From positions 4,588,001-4,652,000 of the forward strand of contig NZ_CP051682.1 of NCBI RefSeq assembly GCF_012849215.1: DNA of 64,000 nucleotides, read 5' to 3'. The position numbers were made by a program, and so were the translations under genes. The notes below the pieces were generated by a model that was not told the DNA's origin, searched no databases, and saw only the letters and a program-made list of their open reading frames with translations. Positions 1 to 9,900 of this stretch are shown piece by piece. Source of the DNA: Mucilaginibacter robiniae (lineage in GTDB: Bacteria > Bacteroidota > Bacteroidia > Sphingobacteriales > Sphingobacteriaceae). Each line of letters begins with the position of its first letter. Positions within the stretch are counted from its first letter, which is position 1.

Positions 1-43
1 ACTTTTGTAAAATCTTAATTTATCAATGCCTTCCTGCAAAGAG

Positions 44-793
44 TTAGATACTAATCAGTGATTTTAAGTTCCAGTTTTTTACATCTTCAATGGTAATTCG
101 TTGTTCGTAAATAGCTTTACCTACAACGCAGCTTTCCACCTTGATTTTGCTTAGTTGTTCTATATCTTTCATCGAGCTTACACCACCTGAAGCAATTAGC
201 TTGATGATAGGTGAGTAGTTCAATAGTTTTTTATATAGTTCAACACCGGCACCCCCTAATTTGCCGTCCTTATCAATGTCGGTACATAAGAATCGGTAAA
301 AACCTAAATGCAGGCATCGGTCAATATAATCCATCAGCTTGATAGGGGAACTTTCCATCCAACCGGAGTATTTGATTACCTCATCTAGAACATCAATAGC
401 TACAACAATTTTCTCGGCGCATTTAGCAGAGCCGCACATGGCTTTGCTCAGTTCATCTAAAAAAGACGGATTAGTTATAGCTTGGGTACCTACAATAACG
501 CGGGCTATACCAGCATCGGTTAACTCCTTCACCTTATCAATACTGCGGATACCACCACCATATTGAATTTTCATATCTGTTTTTTTAATCACATCAAACA
601 GATATTGTTGGTTGCTAAAATCGTTTTTAGCACCATTCAGGTCAATGATATGGATAAAGTTAGTACCATTAGATTGGTAGCGCTCAATCATTTCTTCCAG
701 GCTCACGTCATATTGCGTAACCTGTTGGTAATCGCCTTCGCGAAGACGTACCACTTTCTTGTTCAGAATATCAATAGCCGGAATAATGTACAT
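44..793 (-). CDS. hisA: HisA, ProFAR isomerase
   Basis: 1-(5-phosphoribosyl)-5-[(5-phosphoribosylamino)methylideneamino]imidazole-4-carboxamide isomerase, the fourth step of histidine synthesis; a soluble TIM barrel. At 249 aa it has the family length. The N-terminal strand PAIDIL carries the catalytic Asp8, and a second Asp sits in VVAID in the middle. The phosphate-binding motifs GGGIRS and TDIDKDG and the late ASGGVSS loop are all present. It starts 6 bp after the hisH stop, so it belongs to the his operon. hisF would come next on the minus strand, but the 43 bases left before the window edge hold no start for it. HisF has the same fold, but PAIDIL and the length favour HisA. Confidence 0.97.
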   Translation of the reverse strand: MYIIPAIDILNKKVVRLREGDYQQVTQYDVSLEEMIERYQSNGTNFIHIIDLNGAKNDFSNQQYLFDVIKKTDMKIQYGGGIRSIDKVKELTDAGIARVIVGTQAITNPSFLDELSKAMCGSAKCAEKIVVAIDVLDEVIKYSGWMESSPIKLMDYIDRCLHLGFYRFLCTDIDKDGKLGGAGVELYKKLLNYSPIIKLIASGGVSSMKDIEQLSKIKVESCVVGKAIYEQRITIEDVKNWNLKSLISI

Positions 794-799
794 GTTTGT

Positions 800-1453
800 C
801 TATATTTTTGAAAAATTAGAAAGTATAGTTTCGCCGTACACACCCGATTTTTCTGGATGAAATTGCACGCCGTAAAAATTGTTATGCCAAATTGATGCCG
901 AGTACTTTAAACTATAATCAGTTGATGCTAAAGTATAATCATTACTATACTCGATATAGTAGGAGTGGACAAAATAGAAATGCGCCCCCGACGGAATACC
1001 TGCAAATAGTGGATTTTGCTTATTCTGGTAAACCTGGTTCCAGCCTGTATGAGGAACTTTGTAGGCTTCACTGTTTTTAAATCTAAGTGTTTTGTTCGGA
1101 AAAATGTTCAATAGGTCAGCATTGCCTTCTTCAGAGTAGGCTGTCATGAGTTGCATACCCACACAAATACCCAGCGTTGGCTTTTGCAAAGTTTTAATAG
1201 AAGGTACCAGACCGGTATGCTCCAGTTTACTCATGGCTGCCCCGGCATGGCCCACGCCAGGTATGATGTAACGGTCGAACTTATCAAAATCAGCCTCGGT
1301 ATGAATCATGCCATAGCTTACGCCTAGCCGGTCCAGAGCGCATGTAAGCGAAAATATATTTCCGGCACCGTAACGTACAATTCCGATATTAGCAGCTCCA
1401 TTTACAGGAGATGAGGCTGTTATTTCTGAATCATTCTTTTCTTCAATTTCCAT
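800..1453 (-). CDS. hisH: HisH, glutaminase subunit of IGP synthase
   Basis: Class I glutamine amidotransferase that supplies ammonia to HisF for imidazole glycerol phosphate synthesis. The triad is visible: Cys97 in LGICVGMQ, and His199 and Glu201 in FHPEKSG. The core begins at NIGIVRYGAGN (residue 22), where most family members start. Here about 21 residues rich in Glu, Ser and Ala precede it, and there is no in-frame ATG or GTG closer to the core, so the extension appears real. It lies 34 bp after hisB and 6 bp before hisA, in the middle of the operon. HisF, its obligate partner, should be just outside the window. Confidence 0.96.
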   Translation of the reverse strand: MEIEEKNDSEITASSPVNGAANIGIVRYGAGNIFSLTCALDRLGVSYGMIHTEADFDKFDRYIIPGVGHAGAAMSKLEHTGLVPSIKTLQKPTLGICVGMQLMTAYSEEGNADLLNIFPNKTLRFKNSEAYKVPHTGWNQVYQNKQNPLFAGIPSGAHFYFVHSYYIEYSNDYTLASTDYSLKYSASIWHNNFYGVQFHPEKSGVYGETILSNFSKI

Positions 1454-1487
1454 AGTTACTTGGATTCATTGCTAATCATAAGAGTTT

Positions 1488-2636
1488 TTACAAAACTCCT
1501 TTAGTGCTAGGTAGTACCATTTTTTCTGCATCGCGTTTTACAGCCATTTTAATGGCTTTGGCAAAAACTTTAAATATAGCCTCTATTTTATGATGTTCGT
1601 TATAGCCTTCTGCTTTGATGTTCAGGTTGCATTTTGCTGCATCTGAAAATGACTTGAAAAAATGGTAGAACATTTCGGTGGGCATATCGCCAACTTTTTC
1701 TCGCTTAAATTCAGCTTCCCACATCAACCAGTTACGTCCGCCAAAATCAATAGCGGCCTGAGCCAGACAATCATCCATTGGTAGGCAGAAACCATAACGC
1801 TCAATCCCTTTTTTATTGCCCAAAGCGGTAGCAAAAGCCTCGCCTAACGCAATTCCGGTATCTTCAATAGTATGGTGTTCATCAATATGCAAGTCACCTT
1901 TAGCCGTTATATCCAAATCCATACTACCATGTCGGGCAATTTGGTCTAGCATGTGATCAAAAAAGTGCAAGCCGGTATTAACATTGGCTTCACCTGTACC
2001 GTCCAAATTGATTTTGATATATATGTCTGTTTCCTTAGTGGTACGACGATGTTCTACAACACGTTCACCCAGTTTTAGGTATTCATATATTTGCTGCCAA
2101 TCTGTAGTTTCCAGCGCAACTGTATTTTTAATGGCTGATGCTTCATCTTCAGTAAACTCCTGTGCGCCTAAACCTGAATGGTTGTTCAGCCATAAAGCTT
2201 TAGCACCTAAGTTCTTTGCTAGTAGCACATCATTCATGCGATCGCCAATTACATAAGAGTTGGGTAAATCATACTCCTCGATATTGAAGTAGCTGGTAAG
2301 CATACCCGTACCTGGTTTACGAGTAGGCGTATGGTCGGCTGCAAAGGTGCGATCTATATGTGTGGCCGAAAAAACAACGCCTTCATTAGCAAAAGTGCGT
2401 ACAATCAGTTCATGTACGGGCCAAAAGTTTTCATCAGGGTGCGAAAGGGTACCCAGGCCATCTTGATTACTCACCATTACTAATTCGTAATCCAGTTCTT
2501 TAGCTATGCGTGATAAATAAATGATAGCACCAGGATAAAACTCCAGTTTGTGGAAAGAATCAATCTGCTGGTCGGCCGGTTCTTTAATCAGGGTACCATC
2601 CCGGTCAATAAACAATACTTTTTTCGGACTACTCAT
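1488..2636 (-). CDS. hisB: HisB, bifunctional histidinol-phosphatase/IGP dehydratase
   Basis: Fusion of two histidine enzymes. Residues about 1-170 are a HAD-type histidinol-phosphate phosphatase, with the nucleophile motif FIDRDGTLI (Asp11 and Asp13), SNQDGLGT and VIGDRMNDV. Residues about 190-382 are imidazoleglycerol-phosphate dehydratase, with the metal-binding His clusters FFDHMLDQIARH, DEHHTIEDT and NEHHKIEA. At 382 aa it is slightly longer than the 355-aa enterobacterial fusion. Its ATG overlaps the hisC stop by four bases (ATGA), which points to translational coupling. The fused form is known from gamma-proteobacteria and Bacteroidota, while many other bacteria use separate proteins. 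Confidence 0.96.
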   Translation of the reverse strand: MSSPKKVLFIDRDGTLIKEPADQQIDSFHKLEFYPGAIIYLSRIAKELDYELVMVSNQDGLGTLSHPDENFWPVHELIVRTFANEGVVFSATHIDRTFAADHTPTRKPGTGMLTSYFNIEEYDLPNSYVIGDRMNDVLLAKNLGAKALWLNNHSGLGAQEFTEDEASAIKNTVALETTDWQQIYEYLKLGERVVEHRRTTKETDIYIKINLDGTGEANVNTGLHFFDHMLDQIARHGSMDLDITAKGDLHIDEHHTIEDTGIALGEAFATALGNKKGIERYGFCLPMDDCLAQAAIDFGGRNWLMWEAEFKREKVGDMPTEMFYHFFKSFSDAAKCNLNIKAEGYNEHHKIEAIFKVFAKAIKMAVKRDAEKMVLPSTKGVL

Positions 2637-3679
2637 TTAAAGTTTTTTAAGGTTTCTATGAGTTTGCTGTTCTCTTCAGGTTTACCAATAGTGATGCGCA
2701 AAGCACCTTCACAAAGCTCAACCTTTGAGCGGTCGCGTACAATAATCCCATGCTGCACTAAAAAGTTGTATATACCACGGGCATCGGTTGTTTTTACCAA
2801 GATAAAGTTAGCATCAGATGGATAAATGTTAAGTACAAAATCTAAACTTTGAAGCTGTATTATTAATTTATCTCGTTCTTGTAAAACTTCTTGTATCCAG
2901 CTATTTACCTGCTCTGTGTTTTGCAGAGCCTGCAAAGCTAGTTGCTGCGATGCTTCATTAATATTGTAAGGAGGCTTAACTTTATTCATTACATCAATTA
3001 CCTCGTTACTGGCAAATGCCATACCTACACGTAAGCCTGCTAAACCCCAAGCTTTTGATAAAGTTTGCAGTACTACCAGATTCTGGTATTGAGTTAAATT
3101 CTCTATAAAGCTTTGCTGGCTGCTGAAGTTAATGTAAGCTTCATCTACTATAACTAAGCCGTTGAAGCTAGTTAGCAGTGTTTCAATATCATTACGATTG
3201 ATGGAATTACCGGTTGGGTTATTAGGCGAACATACGAAAATAAGCTTAGTATGTTCATTAATAGCATTAAGGATACCATCAACATTCAACTGGTAATCAG
3301 TTGTCAATGGCATGCGCTGGATAGCAATGTTGTTAATATTGGCTGATACTTCATACATGCCATACGTTGGCGGTACGAGTATGACATTGTCTATGCCTGG
3401 ATTACAGAAGCTGCGGAATAATATATCAATAGCTTCATCGCTGCCATTACCTAAAAATATATTGCTTGTTGGTACACCTTTTATATCGCTTAACCGTTTT
3501 TTAACTTCCATTTGCAACGGGTCAGGGTAACGGTTGTATTGTTGTTCCAATGGTGAGCCAAAAGCATTTTCATTAGCGTCTAAATACACGCTGGCTTCAC
3601 CCTGAAACTCATCACGTGCGGACGAATACGGTTTAAGGTTCTTTATATTTTCTCTAAGTATATTATTAATATCGAACAT
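2633..3679 (-). CDS. hisC: HisC, histidinol-phosphate aminotransferase
   Basis: PLP-dependent fold-type I aminotransferase that converts imidazole acetol phosphate and glutamate to histidinol phosphate. The 348-aa length is typical. Visible motifs are YLDANENAFG near the N-terminus, NRYPDP, FVCSPNNPTGN, VVDEAYINF, the PLP-lysine motif TLSKAWGLAGLRVG, and a C-terminal GALRITIG with the substrate-phosphate Arg. It starts 52 bp after hisD and overlaps hisB by 4 bp. Related aminotransferases exist, but the gene order settles the assignment. Confidence 0.96.
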   Translation of the reverse strand: MFDINNILRENIKNLKPYSSARDEFQGEASVYLDANENAFGSPLEQQYNRYPDPLQMEVKKRLSDIKGVPTSNIFLGNGSDEAIDILFRSFCNPGIDNVILVPPTYGMYEVSANINNIAIQRMPLTTDYQLNVDGILNAINEHTKLIFVCSPNNPTGNSINRNDIETLLTSFNGLVIVDEAYINFSSQQSFIENLTQYQNLVVLQTLSKAWGLAGLRVGMAFASNEVIDVMNKVKPPYNINEASQQLALQALQNTEQVNSWIQEVLQERDKLIIQLQSLDFVLNIYPSDANFILVKTTDARGIYNFLVQHGIIVRDRSKVELCEGALRITIGKPEENSKLIETLKNFK

Positions 3680-3731
3680 AGGTTTTGAAAGTTGATGGTT
3701 GTAAAAAATCTGATTGATAATGCACCTGCAA

Positions 3732-5030
3732 TTAGTGTTGTAAGCGAACGCTTACCGCGTTTCTATGTGCATGCAAACCTTCTAAATCAGCCAAAACTTC
3801 CACATGAGGACCAATGTTCTGTATACCAGCGGATGTTAAATGCTGAAAGGTAATCTTTTTCACAAATGAATCTACCGAAACGCCAGAATAGGCCTTAGCA
3901 TACGCGCTGGTAGGTAATGTATGGTTGGTACCTGATGCATAATCGCCAACACTTTCTGGGGTTTGATTACCCAAGAACACTGAACCAGCATTAATAATTT
4001 TATCTGTAATGCTCGACCATTGTTCAGTAGCTAATATCAAATGCTCAGGCGCGTATTGGTTGCTGAACTGCATGGCCTCATCTAAACTATTTACCACAAT
4101 TACATAAGAGTTAGCTATAGCTTTACTGGCAATTTCAGCGCGAGGCAAAATTGCCAATTGTCGTTCCAGCTCTGCTGTAGTTTGTTCAACTATTACTTGA
4201 GATGTAGCTACTAAAACGCTTTGACTATCAACGCCATGTTCTGCCTGAGCTAACAAATCAGCTGCTAAGTAGGTTGGAGTTGATGTCTCATCAGCAATGA
4301 CCAAAACTTCTGATGGACCTGCCGGCATGTCAATAGCAGTAACAGTAGTAGATTGAATAATGGTTTTTGCTTTAGTAACAAATTGGTTTCCAGGACCAAA
4401 TATCTTATCAACTTTAGTGATACTTTCAGTTCCGTAAGCCATAGCAGCAATGGCCTGTGCACCGCCGGATAGATAAATGCGATCTATGTTCAATAGTTGA
4501 GCCACATACGCTATAAAGGCGTTTACTTTACCATTCTTTTGCGGTGGTGAGCATACTACTATTTCATGGCAACCCGCTATACGAGCTGGTATACCCAGCA
4601 TTAAAAAGGTGCTTGGTAAAACTGCCGTACCTCCCGGAATATACAAGCCTACCTTTTCAATAGGTCGTAGTTCGCGCCAGCAGGTTACGCCAGGCATAGT
4701 TTCAATTTGCGCTTCAGCTTTTAGCTGACTTTCATGAAATTTATAAATGTTCCGGTAAGCCAGTTCTAATGCTTCTTTTTGCTCCGGCAATAAAGCAGTT
4801 GCAATTTCGGCCAACTCAGCTTTGTCTAGAAAAAGCTTTTCTAATGCAACGCCATCAAACCGTCGAGCGTAATCAAATAAGGCCCGATCACCAAATTGCT
4901 GTACGTTCGTCAGTATGTCTTCTACGATGTTACGGATATCATTTGCCGGATCTACATTACGTTGTACCAGTTCCTGTAATTGTGCAGTGCTTAAATCAGC
5001 ATAATTATAAACTTTTAGCATTTCAATCAT
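3732..5030 (-). CDS. hisD: HisD, histidinol dehydrogenase
   Basis: Zn- and NAD-dependent enzyme that oxidises histidinol to histidine in two steps, the last reactions of the pathway. At 432 aa it has full family length. Recognisable segments include YIPGGTAVLPST, GGAQAIAAMAYGT, FGPGNQFVTKAK, MPAGPSEVLVIADE, QAEHGVDSQS (Zn-ligand region), YAPEHL and SGTNHTLPT. Two in-frame ATGs compete, at 5030 and 5021. The second gives MLKVYNYADL, which looks more like the usual N-terminus. It follows hisG by 31 bp, the second cistron as in Escherichia coli. Confidence 0.96.
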   Translation of the reverse strand: MIEMLKVYNYADLSTAQLQELVQRNVDPANDIRNIVEDILTNVQQFGDRALFDYARRFDGVALEKLFLDKAELAEIATALLPEQKEALELAYRNIYKFHESQLKAEAQIETMPGVTCWRELRPIEKVGLYIPGGTAVLPSTFLMLGIPARIAGCHEIVVCSPPQKNGKVNAFIAYVAQLLNIDRIYLSGGAQAIAAMAYGTESITKVDKIFGPGNQFVTKAKTIIQSTTVTAIDMPAGPSEVLVIADETSTPTYLAADLLAQAEHGVDSQSVLVATSQVIVEQTTAELERQLAILPRAEIASKAIANSYVIVVNSLDEAMQFSNQYAPEHLILATEQWSSITDKIINAGSVFLGNQTPESVGDYASGTNHTLPTSAYAKAYSGVSVDSFVKKITFQHLTSAGIQNIGPHVEVLADLEGLHAHRNAVSVRLQH

Positions 5031-5061
5031 TCATAATTACTCCCTTTATAAGGGATAGATG

Positions 5062-5913
5062 TTAGAGAATTATTTTTTCAATTGGCATTACTACAATTCC
5101 TTGAGCACCAGCTTGTTTCAGCTGGCTGATACGATCCCAAAAATCGCGTTCCGGAATTACCGTATGTACAGCAACCCAGTCTTCTTCAGCCAGAGGCACT
5201 ACTGATGGGCTTTTTACACCAGGCAGTAATTGCAAAACGGTATCCAGATTATGACGGCTTACATTTAGTACGACATACTTGGTTTCCTTAGCTCGTAAAA
5301 CTGATTGCACACGTTGAATAAGCTCCTGAACTAAGTCTTCATTTTCTGAACCTTTGCGGCCAATCAATACCGCTTCTGACGACATTACATCAGCAAAAGG
5401 TTTCAGACCGTTGCTTTTTAAGGTGCCGCCGGTTGATACTAAATCGCAGATGGCATCGCTCAAACCTAAGCCTGGTGATATTTCTACAGAGCCAGATATT
5501 GTTCTTATATCTGCTTGAATGTTATTACTTTTAAGGAATTTATCTAAAATAACCGGGTAAGTGGTTGCGATAGATTTGCCATCTAACTCAGCTAAGCTTT
5601 CAATAGAACTGTTGTTCTGTACAGCAATTTTCAATGAGCATTTGCCGAAGCCAAGTTTTTGCAAATAGGTTACTTCAACCTCAGTTTCCTGAATTACGTT
5701 TTCACCAACTATACCTAAGTCGGCTATGCCATCTTGTACATATTCCGGAATATCATCATCACGCAGAAATAAGATTTCGAGCGGGAAGTTTGATACTGGA
5801 GAGATCAACGAACTTTTATAATTTTCAAAATTCAGGCCGCAGTTCTTAAGCAGCTCTACAGATTTTTCATTGAGCCTTCCTGACTTTTGGATGGCTATTT
5901 TTAATGGTTTCAC
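5062..5913 (-). CDS. hisG: HisG, ATP phosphoribosyltransferase (long form)
   Basis: First committed enzyme of histidine synthesis, condensing ATP with PRPP; classically inhibited by histidine. At 283 aa it is the long HisG with a C-terminal ACT-like regulatory domain, so no HisZ partner is needed and none is seen. Motifs: KIAIQKSGRL at the N-terminus, DLGIVGENV, the PRPP loop ISGSVEISPGLGLSDAICDL, and a C-terminal KSPSVVPL / IVVMPIEKIIL. First structural gene of the operon, 69 nt after a His-rich leader ORF whose hairpin probably controls it. Confidence 0.96.
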   Translation of the reverse strand: MKPLKIAIQKSGRLNEKSVELLKNCGLNFENYKSSLISPVSNFPLEILFLRDDDIPEYVQDGIADLGIVGENVIQETEVEVTYLQKLGFGKCSLKIAVQNNSSIESLAELDGKSIATTYPVILDKFLKSNNIQADIRTISGSVEISPGLGLSDAICDLVSTGGTLKSNGLKPFADVMSSEAVLIGRKGSENEDLVQELIQRVQSVLRAKETKYVVLNVSRHNLDTVLQLLPGVKSPSVVPLAEEDWVAVHTVIPERDFWDRISQLKQAGAQGIVVMPIEKIIL

Positions 5914-5972
5914 AGGGATTGGAATAAATTAAACTATAAATAAATCGGGGTTTGTTATTTCACGTAGAAACA

Positions 5973-6023
5973 TACATCATCATTATCGCCACAAGGGGCG
6001 ATGGTGCAGATGAAGATGATGTA
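5973..6023 (-). promoter_or_regulatory. his leader hairpin (candidate attenuator)
   Basis: Read on the minus strand, TACATCATC (6023-6015) is a perfect 9-bp partner of GATGATGTA (5981-5973). Inside it a second perfect stem, ATCGCC (6002-5997) with GGCGAT (5990-5985), closes a 6-nt loop. The outer 5' arm contains two of the leader's His codons, and the rest lie in the internal loop. Ribosome position on those codons would therefore decide whether the stem forms. No strong U-tract follows, so a classical intrinsic terminator is not evident. The action on hisG could be through transcription pausing, Rho or translation. Confidence 0.6.
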
Positions 6024-6039
6024 ACTGAAAACCGATCAT
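5983..6039 (-). CDS. his operon leader peptide
   Basis: An 18-codon ORF reading MIGFQLHHLHLHHRPLWR, with five His in seven consecutive positions (7-13), ending in TAA. It begins about 27 nt after the predicted transcription start of the his promoter and stops 69 nt before hisG. The composition, position and overlap with a strong hairpin are what is known of enterobacterial hisL, where ribosomes stalling at His codons under charged-tRNA shortage allow read-through. The sequence is unlike E. coli HisL apart from the His run. Chance is possible for so short an ORF, but the coincidence of His codons, operon identity and hairpin makes it unlikely. Confidence 0.75.
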   Translation of the reverse strand: MIGFQLHHLHLHHRPLWR

Positions 6040-6072
6040 TTTATATAGTTATAATATATGAATGAAGTGCCG

Positions 6073-6102
6073 CAAATATAGAAGTTATTTGTTTACCGTC
6101 AA
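6073..6102 (-). promoter_or_regulatory. his operon promoter, Bacteroidota type
   Basis: On the minus strand a -33 TTG (6102-6100) is separated by 19 bp from TATATTTG (6080-6073), an exact match to the Bacteroidota -7 consensus TAnnTTTG with canonical spacing. Transcription should start near 6068-6066, placing the leader ATG about 27 nt downstream. Confidence 0.7.
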
Positions 6103-6206
6103 GAACATAGAATTCTAACGTACAAGAACATTCTTGGCAAACTACAGCACAAAGCCGCAAATGTTTTATTCCCGTACACATAACCATCCTATTCTTAACG
6201 ATATTG

Positions 6207-6704
6207 TTACTTAATTAAATCTAACATTTCGCTAATAGGCTGGTCGCTATTAATAAGAATACCTGTTACACCAGCTGCAGTACCCGCTTCAACATCACGT
6301 TCACGGTCGCCAATAAAGTAAGATTGTGCCGGGTCTATATTATACTGTTCAATACCTCTTAATAACAAACCTGGCTTAGGTTTGCGACAATCACAATCAC
6401 CGGTAAAGTTGGGATGATGCGGGCAGTAGTAAATATCAGTAAAGGTAACGCCATGTTCAGCATACAGATTTTTCAAATGCTGGTGCATAGTTGCTAATTG
6501 CTCTTCGGTGTACCAGCCTTTGGCTAAACCACCTTGGTTGGTTGCCACAATTAGTAAGTAACCTCGGTTTTGCAGTTCTTTCAAAGCTTCAAAATTATGC
6601 TCTAATACTTGAAAATCTTCTAGTCGGCATACATAATCGCCTAATTCTTTATTTAAAACGCCGTCACGATCTAAAAATACGGCTTTGTTCTTAGCTGTGT
6701 CCAT
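6207..6704 (-). CDS. gmhB: GmhB-type heptose-bisphosphate phosphatase
   Basis: HAD-IIIA phosphatase, likely D-glycero-D-manno-heptose-1,7-bisphosphate 7-phosphatase, acting in the cytosolic supply of ADP-heptose for lipopolysaccharide core. The 165-aa length is typical. It shows FLDRDGVLN (Asp12 and Asp14), VATNQGGLAKG, the GmhB zinc loop CPHHP...GDCDCRKPKPG, and FIGDRERDVEAG. The Cys/His zinc loop separates it from the related HisB phosphatase domain, whose gene lies just downstream. It is transcribed toward the his operon but ends about 100 bp before the his promoter, so it is probably an independent unit. The alpha or beta heptose anomer specificity cannot be told. Confidence 0.85.
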   Translation of the reverse strand: MDTAKNKAVFLDRDGVLNKELGDYVCRLEDFQVLEHNFEALKELQNRGYLLIVATNQGGLAKGWYTEEQLATMHQHLKNLYAEHGVTFTDIYYCPHHPNFTGDCDCRKPKPGLLLRGIEQYNIDPAQSYFIGDRERDVEAGTAAGVTGILINSDQPISEMLDLIK

Positions 6705-6721
6705 AAAAATAATATAGCCAG

Positions 6722-6729
6722 CAAAGATA
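6722..6729 (-). promoter_or_regulatory. candidate -7 box for gmhB
   Basis: TATCTTTG on the minus strand matches TAnnTTTG and lies 17 nt upstream of the gmhB ATG. No convincing TTG is seen at -33. The same octamer precedes three other minus-strand genes in this window (at 13973, 38276 and 42563). Confidence 0.4.
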
Positions 6730-6935
6730 AACTATTCATATTGTTAGCTAAAGCTGTGCTTTATAGTTGCTGCTGAATGCAGTAGTATTCCTGTAAATTG
6801 TGAAAATGTAAATTTCGGAATGTTAAACCCTACAAAATTTTGCATATTCATAAAAAAGCAATTTATATTCTGCAAATAATTACAAAGCATTATATTCGTA
6901 ATTACACACCTAACTGAATTAGTAAGCTAAGAGAG

Positions 6936-9900
6936 ATGAATCAAACTGAATGTGAGCAGCAGGGTCTTTACAGATCCGAATTTGAGCATGATTCCTGCGG
7001 GACCGGATTTATAGCGAACATTAATGGCCACAAGGCCAATCAAATTATTCATGATGCCCTCACTATGTTAGAAAATATGGAACATAGGGGCGCTTGTGGT
7101 TGTGACCCGGAATCGGGTGATGGTGCTGGTATTCTGATACAGTTGCCGCATGAGTTTTTGATGGAAGAATGTTCGGAAATGGAAGTGAGCTTGCCCGAAC
7201 CCGGCGAATACGGCGTAGGTATGATTTTCTTCCCGAAAGATTCCGCTTTAAAGAAAGCCTGTCGTAATATTATCCAATCGGCTATAGAAAAACTGGGTTT
7301 AACTATCCTAGGCTTTCGTAAACTGCCGGTTAACAGCCAAGTTATTGGAGAAACAGCCCGCCAGGTTGAGCCAGATGTGGAGCAGGTATTTGTGCTGAGG
7401 CCATCATACATTAATAACACGGAAGATTTCGAGCGTAAACTATATGTGTTACGTCGTTATATCAATAAAACGGTTAATGATACTTACCCGGCAGCAGGCG
7501 ATTTCTTTTACTTTACTTCGTTTAGCTGCAAAACTATTGTTTATAAAGGACAAGTTACCACGTTCCAGTTAAGGCAATATTATCAGGATTTATCTGATCC
7601 GCGTATGGCTTCTGGCTTTGCCATGATTCATTCACGGTTCTCAACGAATACATTCCCATCCTGGAAGCTGGCGCAGCCATTCCGTTTAATAGCGCACAAC
7701 GGTGAAATCAACACCCTTACAGGCAACCTAAATTGGTTCTACTCCGGTGTGAAATCATTGGCTTCTTCGTATTTCAGCCAGGATGAGATGGAAATGTTGT
7801 TACCGGTTATTGATAACAACCAGTCTGACTCTGCCTGTTTAGATAACATTGTTGAAATTCTGCTGCATTCCGGCCGTTCATTACCTCATGTCATGATGAT
7901 GCTGATACCGGAGGCCTGGGATGGTAACGAACAAATGGATCCGCTTAAAAAAGCTTTCTACGAGTACCACGCTACCCTTATGGAGCCTTGGGATGGACCG
8001 GCCGCTATCACCTTTACTGATGGTAAAGTAGTTGGTGCATTGCTTGACCGTAATGGTTTGCGCCCTATGCGTTACACCCTAACTAATGATGGCCGCATTA
8101 TAGCCGCTTCAGAAACCGGGGTGCTGGAAATTGATCAATCTACCGTTTTGCGCAAAGGTCGTTTGCAACCAGGCAAAATGCTGTTGATTGATACAGTACA
8201 GGGCAAAATTATTACCGACGAAGAAATTAAACAGCAAATAGCCGCACAGCAGCCTTATGGCCGCTGGCTGGAAAATTATAAAATAAGATTAAGCGAACTG
8301 GCCGAACCACGCTTGGCGTTTGCCAGCTTGTCGCCCGATTCAGTGTTCCGTTACCAGCAGGTGTTTGGCTACACCCGCGAGGATATAGACACTATCATCA
8401 GACCTATGGCATTGGATGCTAAAGAGCCTATAGGTTCAATGGGTACTGATGTGCCATTGGCTATCTTGTCTGACAACCCCCAGCATTTATCTAGCTACTT
8501 CAAACAGTTTTTTGCGCAAGTAACTAATCCACCGATTGATCCTATAAGAGAGCGATTGGTAATGAGCTTGGCTACTTTTATCGGCAACAACGGCAACTTG
8601 CTGGATGAAGATAAAATGCATTGCCATTGTGTTATGCTGAAGCATCCCATATTGCGCAATCATCAGCTAGAAAAATTGCGCAGTATTGATACAGGCTTGT
8701 TCCATGCCAAAACGCTGCAAACTTACTTTAAAGCGGATGGACAACCAGGATCATTGGAAAAAGGTATTGCCCGTTTATGCCGTTATGCAGAAGATGCCGT
8801 AGAGGATGGGTTTGAAGTATTGATTTTATCAGACCGCGCTCTGGATTCAGAACACGCACCTATACCATCATTGCTGGCAGTATCAGCTGTACATCACCAC
8901 CTAATTAAGAAAGGCTGCCGCGGAGCTGTAGGTTTAGTGGTGGAAGCTGGCGACGTTTGGGAAGTACACCATTTTGCCTGCTTGCTAGCCTTTGGTGCTA
9001 CGGCTGTTAACCCATATTTGGCACTATCTACCATTGAAACCATCAAGAATAATGGTAGTCTGGAAACAGAACTGGATTATAAAGCATTGTCAAAAAACTA
9101 TGTAAAAGCAGTTTGTGATGGTTTGCTCAAAATCTTTTCCAAAATGGGTATTTCCACCCTGCAGTCTTATCATGGTTCGCAGGTGTTTGAAATATTAGGT
9201 ATCAATAGTTCAGTAGTTAACCGGTATTTTACCGGTGCAGTAACCCGTATTGGCGGCTTAGGTCTGGATGAAATTGCCCGTGAGGCTTTGTGTAAACACG
9301 AGGTTGGCTTCACTAACAATAAAACTGCTGGCAGGATACTGCCAGACGGCGGTATTTACCAATGGAAACGCCGTGGGGAAGTGCATTTGTTTAACCCAGA
9401 TACTATACACCTACTGCAACATGCTACCCGTACTAAAAATTACGATTTGTACAAACGCTATGCAGCTCTGGTGAACGAACAATCAGAAAAGCATTTTACT
9501 ATACGTGGTTTGCTGGACTTTGCACACCACCGTGAAGCTATTAGTGTTGACGAGGTAGAACCTATTGAAAAAATCTTGAAAAGATTTTCAACTGGTGCTA
9601 TGTCATTCGGCTCTATATCACACGAAGCACACAGTACTTTGGCAATTGCCATGAACCGCATAGGTGGCCGTAGCAATACCGGCGAAGGAGGTGAAGATGA
9701 GTTGAGATATGAAGTAATGGAAAACGGCGATTCTATGCGCTCTGCTATCAAGCAGATTGCCTCAGCCCGTTTTGGTGTAACCGCCAGCTACCTGACCAAT
9801 GCTGATGAATTACAAATTAAAATGGCTCAGGGCGCTAAGCCTGGTGAAGGCGGACAGTTGCCTGGCCATAAAGTGGATGAATGGATTGCCAAAACACGCC

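Noticed and set aside
1..43. Start of hisF
   Set aside because: The 43 bases after the hisA stop contain no start codon on the minus strand followed by a HisF N-terminus; the gene is presumed outside.
6705..6935. Leader peptide or riboswitch before gltB
   Set aside because: The 231-bp gap is AT-rich, and no amino-acid-biased ORF or strong stem was found.
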